Counted from the stretch's first letter, positions 33,625 through 41,826 are shown. The stretch is 64,000 nt of DNA from Oceanobacillus sp. FSL K6-2867 (GCF_037963145.1 NZ_CP150144.1:4092001-4156000); one strand, 5' to 3'. A program made the numbers and translations. Notes: generated by a model from the letters alone, not told the origin.

Positions 33625-33668
33625 TAGAGGGAGATATCCAAAAAGGGTATTTCCCTCTATTTTTTTTA
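33625..33668 (+). terminator. strong terminator between tail chaperone and tape measure genes
   Basis: TAGAGGGA.ATA.CC / GG.TAT.TCCCTCTA long stem, then TTTTTTTT. The tape measure gene starts 31 bp later with no room for a conventional promoter, so read-through or antitermination would be needed. Confidence 0.8.
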
Positions 33669-33698
33669 GATTTTTTTAAAAAGGAGAGTGAAAATTAT

Positions 33699-36593
33699 AT
33701 GGCAAAAGAATATACAGTTGTCACAAAATTGGTCGCTAAGACTAAAGACTTCATGAGCAATATGAAAAGAGCGGAAGACAAAACAAAGTCATTCGCAACT
33801 AATCTTGATAGCAACATGAAAAAGGTTACCAATAGTATTTCAAAAGTTGCACCATCATTAGCAAAATTTAGTAGCACATTTCAAAGAGAAATGAACAATG
33901 TCCAAGAATCTGTTAGCAAGAATACTAAGATTATTGACTCAAATCTTTCTAAAATGAATGACAATATGAAAATAGCAATGAATGGGGCTAAATCAAGCAT
34001 CAAAGGTGGGCTTGTTGCAGGTCTAACATCTGCTATTCCTATGATTGCAACAGCAGGTGCAGGGATAATGGCGTTAGGCTCTAGTGTTGCTACAGCAGGT
34101 ATAGGTGTTGCAGGGTTTGGAGCCGTTGCAGTTGGTGTGCTTGGTGAAGTATTTACAGCAAGTAGCGATTTAACCCAAGCACAAAAAGAGCTTACGATGG
34201 CAACGACAGCAGAAGAAAGAGAAGCGGCACTAAAGAAACAGGCAGAAGCAATGGCAGGTTTAAGTGCAGAACAAAAGAAAGCAGTAGCATCCTTACAGCA
34301 TTTTAAATCATTCTGGGGTGGATTTACAAAAGAGTTTGAAAAACCTGTTGTAGACATTTTTGGAAAATCACTTGGAGTGCTACAGACAATATTGGAGAAA
34401 CTTAAACCTTCCATTAGCGGTGCAATGACAGCCATCGGTAGTTTAGTAGAAAAATTAGGTGCATCTATTGAAACACCAGACATGGAAAGATTTTTTAACT
34501 GGCTTGGAACAACAGGTGCTTCATCCATAACAAATCTAGGTGTCATATTTGGTAATGTCTTTAGAGGAATTGCAAATTTGTTGGTTGCATTTACACCATT
34601 ATCAACATCTGTTGAAGGTGGTTTAGTTGGTATGACTGAAAAGTTTGCTAATTGGTCTTCAACTATAGGTCAATCACAAGGTTTCCAGAACTTCATTAAC
34701 TATGTAAAGACTAATGCACCACTTGTTATTGCAACAATCGGAAACATGATTATGTTTTTCACAAATTTAGCAGTCCAGTTAGCACCATTTGGTACAGTTG
34801 TTTTGGGTGCGATTAATACAGCATTTCAATTTATGGCTCAAAATATAAATATAATCCTGCCAATTTTGGCTAGTTTATTGACAGCATTTATAGGATTTAA
34901 GGTAATAACAACTATTGTCACAAGCGTTCAAATGCTTATTAGCACTTTTTCATCACTTGTAGCAGGATTTAAGACGGTAAGTACGGCATTTAGTGCATTA
35001 AGAGTTTTGTTAATGGCTAATCCATTTATTGCAATTGCTACAGCAGTTATTGCATTAGTTGCAATAATCATTATGAATTGGGATACAATCAAGGTTTACC
35101 TACAAATAGCGTGGAACTGGATAACAACAACGGCTATGACGGTATTTTCAGCATTAGGTACATTTTTCATGACTTTATGGAATGGTATAAAAACAGTTGC
35201 AATGACTGTATGGCAAGCTATTTCAACATTCCTTTCTACATTATGGAATGGAATAGTTAATATTGCAATGACAGTGTTTAACGCTATTAAAACTTATTTC
35301 ACTACAGTTTTCAATGTGTATAAGACGATAATCACGACAGTTTGGAATGCGATTTCTTCATTTTTGAGTACAGCCTTCAACAAAATTAAAAGTATCGCAA
35401 TGACAGTATTTAATTCGGTTAAGTCATTCTTCTCAACAATTTGGAATGGTATCAAGACTGTTTTTAGTACAGTTGTTACAGCAATCGTTAATTTTGTGAA
35501 AACTAGATTCAATAATTTGAAATCCAATGTTACAACTGTTTTCAATGCAGTCAAATCAGTTATAAGCAATGTTTGGAACAGTATTAAATCAGTATTTAAT
35601 ACTGTAATTAGTGCTATTATAAATTTTGTGAAAACCCGATTTAATAATTTAAAATCGAATGTAACAAGTATCTTTAATGCTGTTAAGAGTACAATTAGTA
35701 GTATTTGGAACGGTATAAAATCCTTCTTTAGTAGTGTTATAAGTGCAATTGTAAATTTTGTAAAAAGTCGATTCAATAACTTAAAGTCAAATGTTTCATC
35801 GGTTTTCAATGCAATTAAGAGTGTTGCATCTAGCGTGTGGAATGGTATAAAATCTACAATTTCAAGTGTTGTATCTGGTATTTCTAGCAGAGTGAAGGGT
35901 GTTTTTAATGGAGTCAAATCAACTGTTTCAAGCATTTGGAATGGAATTAAATCTACTACTACCAGTGTTTGGAATGGCATTAAAACAGCCATCTCTACGC
36001 CAGTAAATAAAGCTAGAGATATTGTTAAATCAGCGATAGACAAAATTAAAGGATTTTTTAGTGGACTCAAAGGAAAATTGAAAATTGATATTCCTAAACC
36101 AAAACTTCCTAAGTTTTCAATAAGCGGTAAATTTGACTTAGTACCGCCAGGTATCAGCGTTCCAAAAATTGGAATTAGTTGGAATGCTAAGGGTGGTATC
36201 TTCAATAAACCAACTATCTTTAATACACCAAATGCAGGATTGCAAGGAGTGGGTGAAGCGGGAAGCGAAGCGATAATTCCTCTTAGAGATTCTGTTCTTG
36301 GTAAAATTGGTGCAATGATTGCCAAGACAATGAATTTTAATTTTGTTGGAGCATTAAACAACCTAGTGGATACCTTCAACCCAAGTAATGTTGCAAGTGC
36401 AATGAGTGTTAATAAAGCAATGCCAAATATAAATGCATCTGGCACAACAAATACAACAAATAATGAAGATATTACTATCAAGAATGAATTTGTATTTAAT
36501 GTCGATGGTAATATGACTGATAAAGATATGAAACGTATCGCTAATTATGTAGCAAAAGAACAATTAACAGGTCTCAAAAAGAAGGGAAAATGA
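33699..36593 (+). CDS. tail tape measure protein
   Basis: 964 residues. The N-terminal coiled region is MAKEYTVVTKLVAKTKDFMS with NMKRAEDKTKSFATNLDSNM. Hydrophobic segments lie near 100-150 and 340-470 (LPILASLLTAFIGFKVITTI). A long region of imperfect Trp-containing repeats follows (WNGIKTVAMTVWQAISTFLS, VWNSIKSVFNTVISAIINFV), then a C-terminal part with GEAGSEAIIPLRDSVLGKIG. It sets tail length during assembly and fixes a tail of roughly 140-150 nm if the usual residue-to-length rule holds. It is the last gene of the late operon. Confidence 0.93.
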   Translation: MAKEYTVVTKLVAKTKDFMSNMKRAEDKTKSFATNLDSNMKKVTNSISKVAPSLAKFSSTFQREMNNVQESVSKNTKIIDSNLSKMNDNMKIAMNGAKSSIKGGLVAGLTSAIPMIATAGAGIMALGSSVATAGIGVAGFGAVAVGVLGEVFTASSDLTQAQKELTMATTAEEREAALKKQAEAMAGLSAEQKKAVASLQHFKSFWGGFTKEFEKPVVDIFGKSLGVLQTILEKLKPSISGAMTAIGSLVEKLGASIETPDMERFFNWLGTTGASSITNLGVIFGNVFRGIANLLVAFTPLSTSVEGGLVGMTEKFANWSSTIGQSQGFQNFINYVKTNAPLVIATIGNMIMFFTNLAVQLAPFGTVVLGAINTAFQFMAQNINIILPILASLLTAFIGFKVITTIVTSVQMLISTFSSLVAGFKTVSTAFSALRVLLMANPFIAIATAVIALVAIIIMNWDTIKVYLQIAWNWITTTAMTVFSALGTFFMTLWNGIKTVAMTVWQAISTFLSTLWNGIVNIAMTVFNAIKTYFTTVFNVYKTIITTVWNAISSFLSTAFNKIKSIAMTVFNSVKSFFSTIWNGIKTVFSTVVTAIVNFVKTRFNNLKSNVTTVFNAVKSVISNVWNSIKSVFNTVISAIINFVKTRFNNLKSNVTSIFNAVKSTISSIWNGIKSFFSSVISAIVNFVKSRFNNLKSNVSSVFNAIKSVASSVWNGIKSTISSVVSGISSRVKGVFNGVKSTVSSIWNGIKSTTTSVWNGIKTAISTPVNKARDIVKSAIDKIKGFFSGLKGKLKIDIPKPKLPKFSISGKFDLVPPGISVPKIGISWNAKGGIFNKPTIFNTPNAGLQGVGEAGSEAIIPLRDSVLGKIGAMIAKTMNFNFVGALNNLVDTFNPSNVASAMSVNKAMPNINASGTTNTTNNEDITIKNEFVFNVDGNMTDKDMKRIANYVAKEQLTGLKKKGK

Positions 36594-36599
36594 TTACAA

Positions 36600-36650
36600 A
36601 AAGCTTCCACAAATATATCGCAATTAAATGTGGAAGCTTCTTGTGTTTTT
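36600..36650. terminator. strong terminator ending the late operon
   Basis: Perfect 11-bp stem AAGCTTCCACA/TGTGGAAGCTT, then T-rich on both strands. It also serves the leftward cluster that ends at 36649. Confidence 0.88.
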
Positions 36651-36870
36651 ACAGTTTTTTAGTAGGCTTAATTTTATAAATAATAACCTCACCAGAATGC
36701 TCTTCACACAATTTGTCACATTCCCCTTTACTTGGAGTATCAGCATACGCACTATATCTTATTTCTGACATAGCACCACCTAAATAAGTGCTGTCATCAT
36801 AATTTTCATATGCTTTCCAGTCCTTCAATTTTCCGAGTCCTACTAAATGATTTTTCAGTTTCCTTTCCAT
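36649..36870 (-). CDS. small hypothetical protein of the lysogeny cluster
   Basis: 73 residues from ATG 36870 (RBS GAGGGGTGA): MERKLKNHLVGLGKLKDWKA, YENYDDSTYLGGAMSEIRYS, CDKLCEEHSGEVIIYKIKPT. It is beta-rich, with two cysteines. It is the last gene of the leftward group repressor, unknown, nuclease, this. No family is recognised. Confidence 0.55.
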   Translation of the reverse strand: MERKLKNHLVGLGKLKDWKAYENYDDSTYLGGAMSEIRYSAYADTPSKGECDKLCEEHSGEVIIYKIKPTKKL

Positions 36871-36940
36871 TTCATCACCCCTCATATATACAATCGAAAT
36901 AAAAGTTAGTTAAGGGGTGAAGAATTCTTAAAACATAATA

Positions 36941-37360
36941 TTAATTTAAATTATCTTTTATTTTTCCAACAACACCAGATAAATCTCGATGGATTCTACT
37001 TCCCGAAAATCTTAATACTGTCCATCCTTGAGACCTCAAATACTTATCCCTTTTTCTATCATGCGCCTTTTGTTTAGGTGTACTGTGCCATTGCGCCCCA
37101 TCACATTCAATCGCAAGTAGCGAACTAGGAAACGCTAAATCAATTCTGTATCTCCCAACTCTGTATTGGGGTGTAGCATATAAGCCATGTTGAATCAGTC
37201 CATTATATACCCTTTTTTCAATGGGGGATTCGCATTTGAAAATGTCTAATTCATAAGGAGACAAGGGTTCATTTTTTGGCTTTGGTTTAAACCAAAAACA
37301 CACATACAAGTAGCTTAATAAAAATATTGCAAGAACAATGAATGCAAATACTTCTATCAT
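36941..37360 (-). CDS. membrane-anchored PD-(D/E)XK (DUF559/Vsr-like) nuclease
   Basis: 139 residues from ATG 37360 (RBS TGGAGTG; an upstream ATG at 37399 is possible). An N-terminal membrane helix, MIEVFAFIVLAIFLLSYLYV, is followed by a nuclease-like domain: ESPIEKRVYNGLIQHGLYAT, then RYRIDLAFPSSLLAIECDGA with the D...E-x-D pattern, and KRDKYLRSQGWTVLRFSGSR. This is the layout of DUF559/Vsr-type endonucleases, here tethered to the membrane. It is encoded beside the repressor in the part expressed during lysogeny. It could attack incoming DNA at the membrane; that role is inference. Confidence 0.65.
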   Translation of the reverse strand: MIEVFAFIVLAIFLLSYLYVCFWFKPKPKNEPLSPYELDIFKCESPIEKRVYNGLIQHGLYATPQYRVGRYRIDLAFPSSLLAIECDGAQWHSTPKQKAHDRKRDKYLRSQGWTVLRFSGSRIHRDLSGVVGKIKDNLN

Positions 37361-37411
37361 GGCAATACACTCCATTTGTTTTTGCAATAGTATTGCCAAT
37401 AAAATGGAATT

Positions 37412-37735
37412 TTAACTTTTATGCTTTCCAAGCAAGTAATCATTCATGATTGTAGAAGTCATTTGTTTTAATTGTTCTGGTGTATACTCTATAACCTCAA
37501 TCTTTTCTTTTCCACGTATCCTGTATTTAGTTCCACTTATTTTCTTAATATCGATGTGATGTACAGTATACATGTCTTTCCTTAAATTATTAAAATCTTG
37601 TACTAAGACCTCTATAATTTTATCTAATTTAGCTTGATACAACTCAAAAAACTTAAAATCTGCAAATAATTCCTTATCCCTTCTAAAAACCTTTATTGCA
37701 AGTGAAGTAGCGATGAATTGATTTACCAAATCCAT
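37412..37735 (-). CDS. lysogeny-cluster protein, unknown
   Basis: 107 residues: MDLVNQFIATSLAIKVFRRD, then KIIEVLVQDFNNLRKDMYTV, HHIDIKKISGTKYRIRGKEK and EYTPEQLKQMTSTIMNDYLL. An N-terminal helical part precedes a beta-rich middle. It stands between repressor and nuclease genes with 80 and 51 bp gaps. RBS GAGGTGA. I do not recognise it; an antitoxin- or immunity-type role for the neighbouring nuclease is one possibility. Confidence 0.55.
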   Translation of the reverse strand: MDLVNQFIATSLAIKVFRRDKELFADFKFFELYQAKLDKIIEVLVQDFNNLRKDMYTVHHIDIKKISGTKYRIRGKEKIEVIEYTPEQLKQMTSTIMNDYLLGKHKS

Positions 37736-37815
37736 ATTATCACCTCAAGAACATTTGTTCCTATTATATGAGTTTAAGTAGAAGTAATCAAGGTTTTTCT
37801 AAGATTTTCAATTAT

Positions 37816-38028
37816 TCATTCATTATCAATCCATTCATACAGGTCATCAACCTTACAACACAATAGTGCTGCCAATATAAAAGCCTTATCGATAGGTATT
37901 AAACTTTTAGCCAACTCATAATTTCTTAATTGTTTTACACTAACTTCTAATTTTTCGGCTATAAATTTCTTTTGAAGCCCACTATTAGTTATTAATTCCT
38001 CAATATTTGATTTCAATTTAATTTTCAC
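37816..38028 (-). CDS. XRE-family (Cro/CI) repressor-like protein
   Basis: 70 residues, one HTH_3 domain: MKIKLKSNIEELITNSGLQK, then KFIAEKLEVSVKQLRNYELA and LIPIDKAFILAALLCCKVDD. The recognition region is KFIAEKLEVSVKQLRNYE. It is divergent from the FtsK-containing operon across 134 bp that contains two palindromic GGAAATA sites. It is probably the switch regulator of this arm. The DLYEW ending is typical of Cro-like regulators. Confidence 0.8.
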   Translation of the reverse strand: MKIKLKSNIEELITNSGLQKKFIAEKLEVSVKQLRNYELAKSLIPIDKAFILAALLCCKVDDLYEWIDNE

Positions 38029-38078
38029 ATTTAATCACCTATTTAATAATTCAACGAAGTGATTCAAAAACCCTTTAT

Positions 38079-38117
38079 GGAAATATAATTTCCTAGGACA
38101 GGCAATATTATTTCCTG
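38079..38117. promoter_or_regulatory. two operator-like palindromes in divergent region
   Basis: GGAAATATAATTTCC at 38079-38093 and CAGGCAATATTATTTCCTG at 38099-38117 share the half-site GGAAATA (or one-base variant) and lie 5 bp apart, upstream of the XRE gene. They are likely operators of that regulator. Confidence 0.55.
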
Positions 38118-38162
38118 TTTGCATACATTGTATTAGACAATGAATAAAAAGGGGTGATGAAA

Positions 38163-38327
38163 ATGATTTTTACTTACGTTTTCATAGGGGTGACAGGTGC
38201 AGTATTGATTACATTGGGAGCTTTAGACTCTAAAGTAAATCAAAGCGCAATCAAAGTTACATTAGAATTACTGAAGTTTGGTGCAGCATTTTATTTGCTT
38301 TACTTATTGTCAAAATCCTTTTTATAA
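38163..38327 (+). CDS. small two-helix membrane protein
   Basis: 54 residues: MIFTYVFIGVTGAVLITLGA, then LDSKVNQSAIKVTLELLKFG and AAFYLLYLLSKSFL, with two membrane segments. RBS AAGGGGTGATG. It is the first gene of the rightward arm that leads to the FtsK-like gene. Small membrane proteins at this place could be partners of the translocase; no family is recognised. Confidence 0.6.
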   Translation: MIFTYVFIGVTGAVLITLGALDSKVNQSAIKVTLELLKFGAAFYLLYLLSKSFL

Positions 38328-38515
38328 AAGGTCAGATAAAAAGAGTTCTATTTATAGAAGTTGCGGAACAAATGAAATCAAAAAATTAGTTTTAAGCCAA
38401 TCACAATAAGCATGTGAAGTAGTCAGTGAAGTGGTCAGCATATGACAGGTTCATTGAATGGTTCATTACATTATTTATCGAATAATTCATTGAATTAAGG
38501 AGGGAAATTCATTTG

Positions 38516-39670
38516 CTTGAAATTTTATTTATTCCATTAGCAATCGTTGGAGCTTCTTTAATCCCAAAACGCAAGATGAATGATGAAAATAAGATTATGG
38601 AGATTTTCAAAAGCAAAAATATTTGTGTGAAAAGGGGAGAAAACGTTATTTACCCTAAAAAAATCAGAATTAGTGAAGGGATTGGAGTGAAAACATATTC
38701 ATATTCTTTGCCCCTTGGTATTGCAGCCAATCAAATTGAACCAATTAAAGAAGCATTTGAAAATGGACTGAATAAAGACATTGATATTAAATTTAATGGT
38801 CTTCTACACTTGGTTGTTGCACAAAACAAATTGCCTACAAAATGGGATTATTCAATGGGTTTACTCAATGAAAACACATGGGAGGTTCCAATAGGTAAGA
38901 ATCATGATGGTGTGCTATATCATGATTTTGAAAAATATCCCCATATGCTCATAGGTGGTACGACAAGATTTGGTAAGACAGTCTTACTAAAAGGAATATT
39001 TAACACTCTTGTGACGAACCAATTTGAGAATGTCAATCTGTATATATTGGATTTGAAGGCAGGTCTAGAGTTTTATAAGTATTCGGGGCTAGAGCAAGTA
39101 AAGAAGGTTGCTTGTGACTTAATGGAAGCATCAGAAGTATTAGAATCAGTTGTAACAGAACTTAAAAAACGTGAAGTGTTCTATAGAGAAAATGGGATTA
39201 CAAATGTTGTAGAAACAAGCATCCAAAAACGTACCTTTATCATTGTGGATGAAGGAGCGGAACTATCGCCAGAGTTGGTGAGTAAAGAGGCGAAACCATA
39301 CGCTCAATACTGTCAAAATTTATTAGGTGAAATAGCTAGGATAGGTGGAGGATTAGGTTACAGATTAGTTTTCTGTACACAGTACCCTGTTAGGCAGGCA
39401 GTTCCTGCACAAGTGAAAATGAACATTGTAACAAGAATTTCTTTTCTTGTACCAGAACAAGTTGGCTCTAGGGTAATCCTAGATGAAGTTGGCGCAGAGG
39501 ATTTACCTGCAATTGCAGGAAGATGTATATATAAAGTGGAAAAGAAACGTATTCTTCAAACACCATTTATTGATGATGGTATGATTAAAAATTTCATTGG
39601 GGGAGCTATTAATGGAGAGAACAGAAGAGTTGTTAATGACAATAGACAAATTGAAAATGACAACTATTAG
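38516..39670 (+). CDS. FtsK/SpoIIIE (HerA) family DNA translocase
   Basis: About 384 residues (TTG near 38513 or the next codon as start, RBS GGAGGG). It has a short N-terminal membrane segment (LEILFIPLAIVGASLIPKRK). The ATPase domain has Walker A LIGGTTRFGKTVLL near residue 150 and Walker B TFIIVDEGAELSPE near 245, with CTQYPVRQAVPAQVKMNIVT after it. It lacks the gamma DNA-reading domain and is much shorter than FtsK. Such proteins act as coupling proteins or as double-strand DNA pumps in integrative elements (Tra of actinomycete ICEs, ConQ of ICEBs1), and also occur in some Bacillus temperate phages. The next gene overlaps it. Confidence 0.82.
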   Translation, partial: LEILFIPLAIVGASLIPKRKMNDENKIMEIFKSKNICVKRGENVIYPKKIRISEGIGVKTYSYSLPLGIAANQIEPIKEAFENGLNKDIDIKFNGLLHLVVAQNKLPTKWDYSMGLLNENTWEVPIGKNHDGVLYHDFEKYPHMLIGGTTRFGKTVLLKGIFNTLVTNQFENVNLYILDLKAGLEFYKYSGLEQVKKVACDLMEASEVLESVVTELKKREVFYRENGITNVVETSIQKRTFIIVDEGAELSPELVSKEAKPYAQYCQNLLGEIARIGGGLGYRLVFCTQYPVRQAVPAQVKMNIVTRISFLVPEQVGSRVILDEVGAEDLPAIAGRCIYKVEKKRILQTPFIDDGMIKNFIGGAINGENRRVVNDNRQIENDNY

Positions 39671-40247
39671 ACAGCTAAGGCAGATACATCAATTAGGCGG
39701 ATATCGTAATTCAGCACGTATTATTGAGCAGCTAGAGCCATACTTAAACGTATGTAGAGGTAGGGAAAAGGTTATATATCTCAATAAAGCAGGAAGAGAA
39801 TTGATTGGTTCAACGAAAGAAATTAAAAAAACACCTATCATGGAACATACCCTATTAGGTAATGATGCTTACATCTATTTAGGTAAACCATTAAATTGGC
39901 AAACAGAGTATGTCATTGAATGTGAAAAGAAACAAAAAGAGTTGTCTGGAATAGTTTTCAACTTTAATAATAAGCCTGCTGCAATCACAAAGAGAAAAAT
40001 CATTGCGGATGCTGTGTTCATTAAACAAGGATATGCTCATATTGTTGAAATCGATAATACTAGGACAATGCAGGATAACTTAAAAAAGATTAATCAATAT
40101 AAAGAGCTTTGGCAACAGGTAAAAGGTCATTTTGAATTAACACCAATGCTATATTTCTTTACAACAACCGATGTTAGGAAAAAGAAATTATCAGAAGCCT
40201 TGAAAAGTGTTAATCATAAGGTTTATACATTTGATGAAATTAAATAA
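39612..40247 (+). CDS. replication-relaxation family protein
   Basis: 211 residues from ATG 39612 (RBS GGGGGAG), overlapping the translocase gene by 59 bp. The N-terminal winged helix is KLKMTTIRQLRQIHQLGGYR. The second domain has HTLLGNDAYIYLGKPLNWQT, VIADAVFIKQGYAHIVEIDN (here IIADAVFIKQGYAHIVEIDN) and YKELWQQVKGHFELTPMLYF, the nuclease-like core of the Replic_Relax family. In plasmids and ICEs these proteins are thought to act in DNA processing or mobilisation, and they often pair with FtsK-like ATPases. The overlap makes co-function very likely. Confidence 0.75.
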   Translation: MERTEELLMTIDKLKMTTIRQLRQIHQLGGYRNSARIIEQLEPYLNVCRGREKVIYLNKAGRELIGSTKEIKKTPIMEHTLLGNDAYIYLGKPLNWQTEYVIECEKKQKELSGIVFNFNNKPAAITKRKIIADAVFIKQGYAHIVEIDNTRTMQDNLKKINQYKELWQQVKGHFELTPMLYFFTTTDVRKKKLSEALKSVNHKVYTFDEIK

Positions 40248-40349
40248 AATTACTGATGAAATATAGCACCTTAATTGGTGCTATTGTTATTAGCAGGATT
40301 TTTAATCTTATATGTCGAATTAAGTATAATAAGGGGGAGGGATGTACGA

Positions 40350-41036
40350 ATGGAAATATTGTTAATTTTTCTTGGTATTATTTTTCTTATTACCGCTTAT
40401 GTGTGGCACAAGAAGAATAAGGAATACGCAAAGGAACAGGTACAAACAAAAGGGATAAGCAAGAGTGAGGCATTTGAAGTAGCTAAAACACAAATGAGTG
40501 CAACAACTAGAATAGAAAAGCCAATAAAACCTAAGGTAAATAGAGAGATTAGTTTTAAAGTTTCAGGTGTTACAAAAGTAAATGAAGATGGAAAAGATAT
40601 ACAGGCTATCTTAAAAAAAATTGCCAATCAGTATAAACGTGAGCATGAATTAGAATCATTTGATGGATTAACCAATAAAGAAATTATTGATGACTATTTT
40701 GACAATATTGGTGAATTTGAAGACCAATATATTTACAACAAGGTTAAATTTATTTTAGAGGAACAAAACAAATATGATAAAGATGCAATAAAAGTTTATT
40801 TGTTGGATTATAACGATAGTAAGTATCATGTAGGGTATGTAAAAAGAGATAGCAATAAGGCATTAAAGTATGAACTAATTCATAATAAGCTGTTAAAAAC
40901 TGAAACGGAATTTACTGGTGGAAAATATAAGCACATTGATTATGATGATTTCAATGATAAAGATATAGTAACAACAAAAGAAATAACTAGGGGATTATCT
41001 ATAAAGGCAGTATTTGAAAATGAGATAATGTATTAG
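40350..41036 (+). CDS. membrane-anchored HIRAN-like protein
   Basis: 228 residues from ATG 40350 (RBS GGGGGAGGG). An N-terminal membrane helix (MEILLIFLGIIFLITAYVWH) and a charged linker lead to a domain starting ISFKVSGVTKVNEDGKDIQA with a second part KYDKDAIKVYLLDYNDSKYH, VGYVKRD. 'VxGVTxxNxDGKDxQ...', then 'D.dAIkVy...vGYv', is the HIRAN pattern (a DNA-end/ssDNA-binding fold). A HIRAN domain tethered to the membrane next to an FtsK-like pump is unusual. The assignment rests on motif memory. Confidence 0.6.
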   Translation: MEILLIFLGIIFLITAYVWHKKNKEYAKEQVQTKGISKSEAFEVAKTQMSATTRIEKPIKPKVNREISFKVSGVTKVNEDGKDIQAILKKIANQYKREHELESFDGLTNKEIIDDYFDNIGEFEDQYIYNKVKFILEEQNKYDKDAIKVYLLDYNDSKYHVGYVKRDSNKALKYELIHNKLLKTETEFTGGKYKHIDYDDFNDKDIVTTKEITRGLSIKAVFENEIMY

Positions 41037-41047
41037 GAGTGAAATGA

Positions 41048-41704
41048 ATGACCGACTACTATAATAATGACCCTTTAAAAAGAATAAAAGAAATGCAAGG
41101 AACAATTAGAAAATTGACAGTTCCAAATTACCCACTTAGGAAGGCATTAGCAAGACAAGAAGAAATTAAAAGGAAAGTGGCTACTTTAAATAAGGTTAAA
41201 ACATCCCCTATCAGTCCTTATTTAACTAAAATGAGAGAGTTTCAAAAGTCGATAGAGGTACTTAATTCCACTAATATAAGTAACATTACTTCAATACAAC
41301 AACGAGCTTATGAAGCTTTAAGACCCTATGAGACACTTAGAAATATGGTTAACACTCGAACATTTGATACTGGACTCAAGGTTGCTGAAATGCCGGAGCA
41401 ATATTACATAGCAGACGAACAATATGAAGGTGAAGAAGTTATTGCTGAAACCGAGGAGACTATTGCCGACTCGGTAAAGGAATTTAAAGAAAAGCATGGT
41501 GAGTTACCAGATATCAGTTCAGAAGTTCAAAAAATGAATGAGAAACAACAACAGGAATTTATTGAGGTAATGCAGGAAGTTTCAAAAGGAAAACAAGGAG
41601 ATAATCAAAATATACATTTGTGGTTGGCATCAATTGGTGCCATGTATCCAATGGTTAAAGATGGTCTTATTGCTTTTTCTGAATGGGTTAATGCGTTATT
41701 ATGA
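41048..41704 (+). CDS. attR-proximal protein, unknown
   Basis: 218 residues, starting 11 bp after the HIRAN-like gene (RBS AGGAGTG) and so co-transcribed. The N-terminal half is basic and helical (LKRIKEMQGTIRKLTVPNYP, RQEEIKRKVATLNKVKTSPI). An acidic middle follows (EQYEGEEVIAETEETIADSV), then a C-terminal amphipathic or membrane-interacting segment (LASIGAMYPMVKDGLIAFSE). No family is recognised. The last gene before attR is a common place for lysogeny-expressed cargo. Confidence 0.55.
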   Translation: MTDYYNNDPLKRIKEMQGTIRKLTVPNYPLRKALARQEEIKRKVATLNKVKTSPISPYLTKMREFQKSIEVLNSTNISNITSIQQRAYEALRPYETLRNMVNTRTFDTGLKVAEMPEQYYIADEQYEGEEVIAETEETIADSVKEFKEKHGELPDISSEVQKMNEKQQQEFIEVMQEVSKGKQGDNQNIHLWLASIGAMYPMVKDGLIAFSEWVNALL

Positions 41705-41826
41705 TATAAACTATTATAATGAAGGAAAATAAACCACTTTATCAATAAAGTTGGACATAATCAGCTTATTGTGGTATATTTTTCTCAACAGGTAATTGGG
41801 CGTTTCGATAGGTAGTAAACCCTTAT

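Noticed and set aside
35294..36481. 395-residue open frame on the minus strand within the tape measure gene
   Set aside because: It is antisense to a repetitive gene with strong codon bias. Its Leu/Ile/Thr-rich composition mirrors the sense repeats, and it has no RBS.
24642..36593. Calling the element a capsid-forming satellite outright
   Set aside because: The known capsid-forming satellites I can recall lack tail tube and tape measure genes, which are present here. A deletion derivative of a normal siphovirus fits the same data, so only the question is raised.
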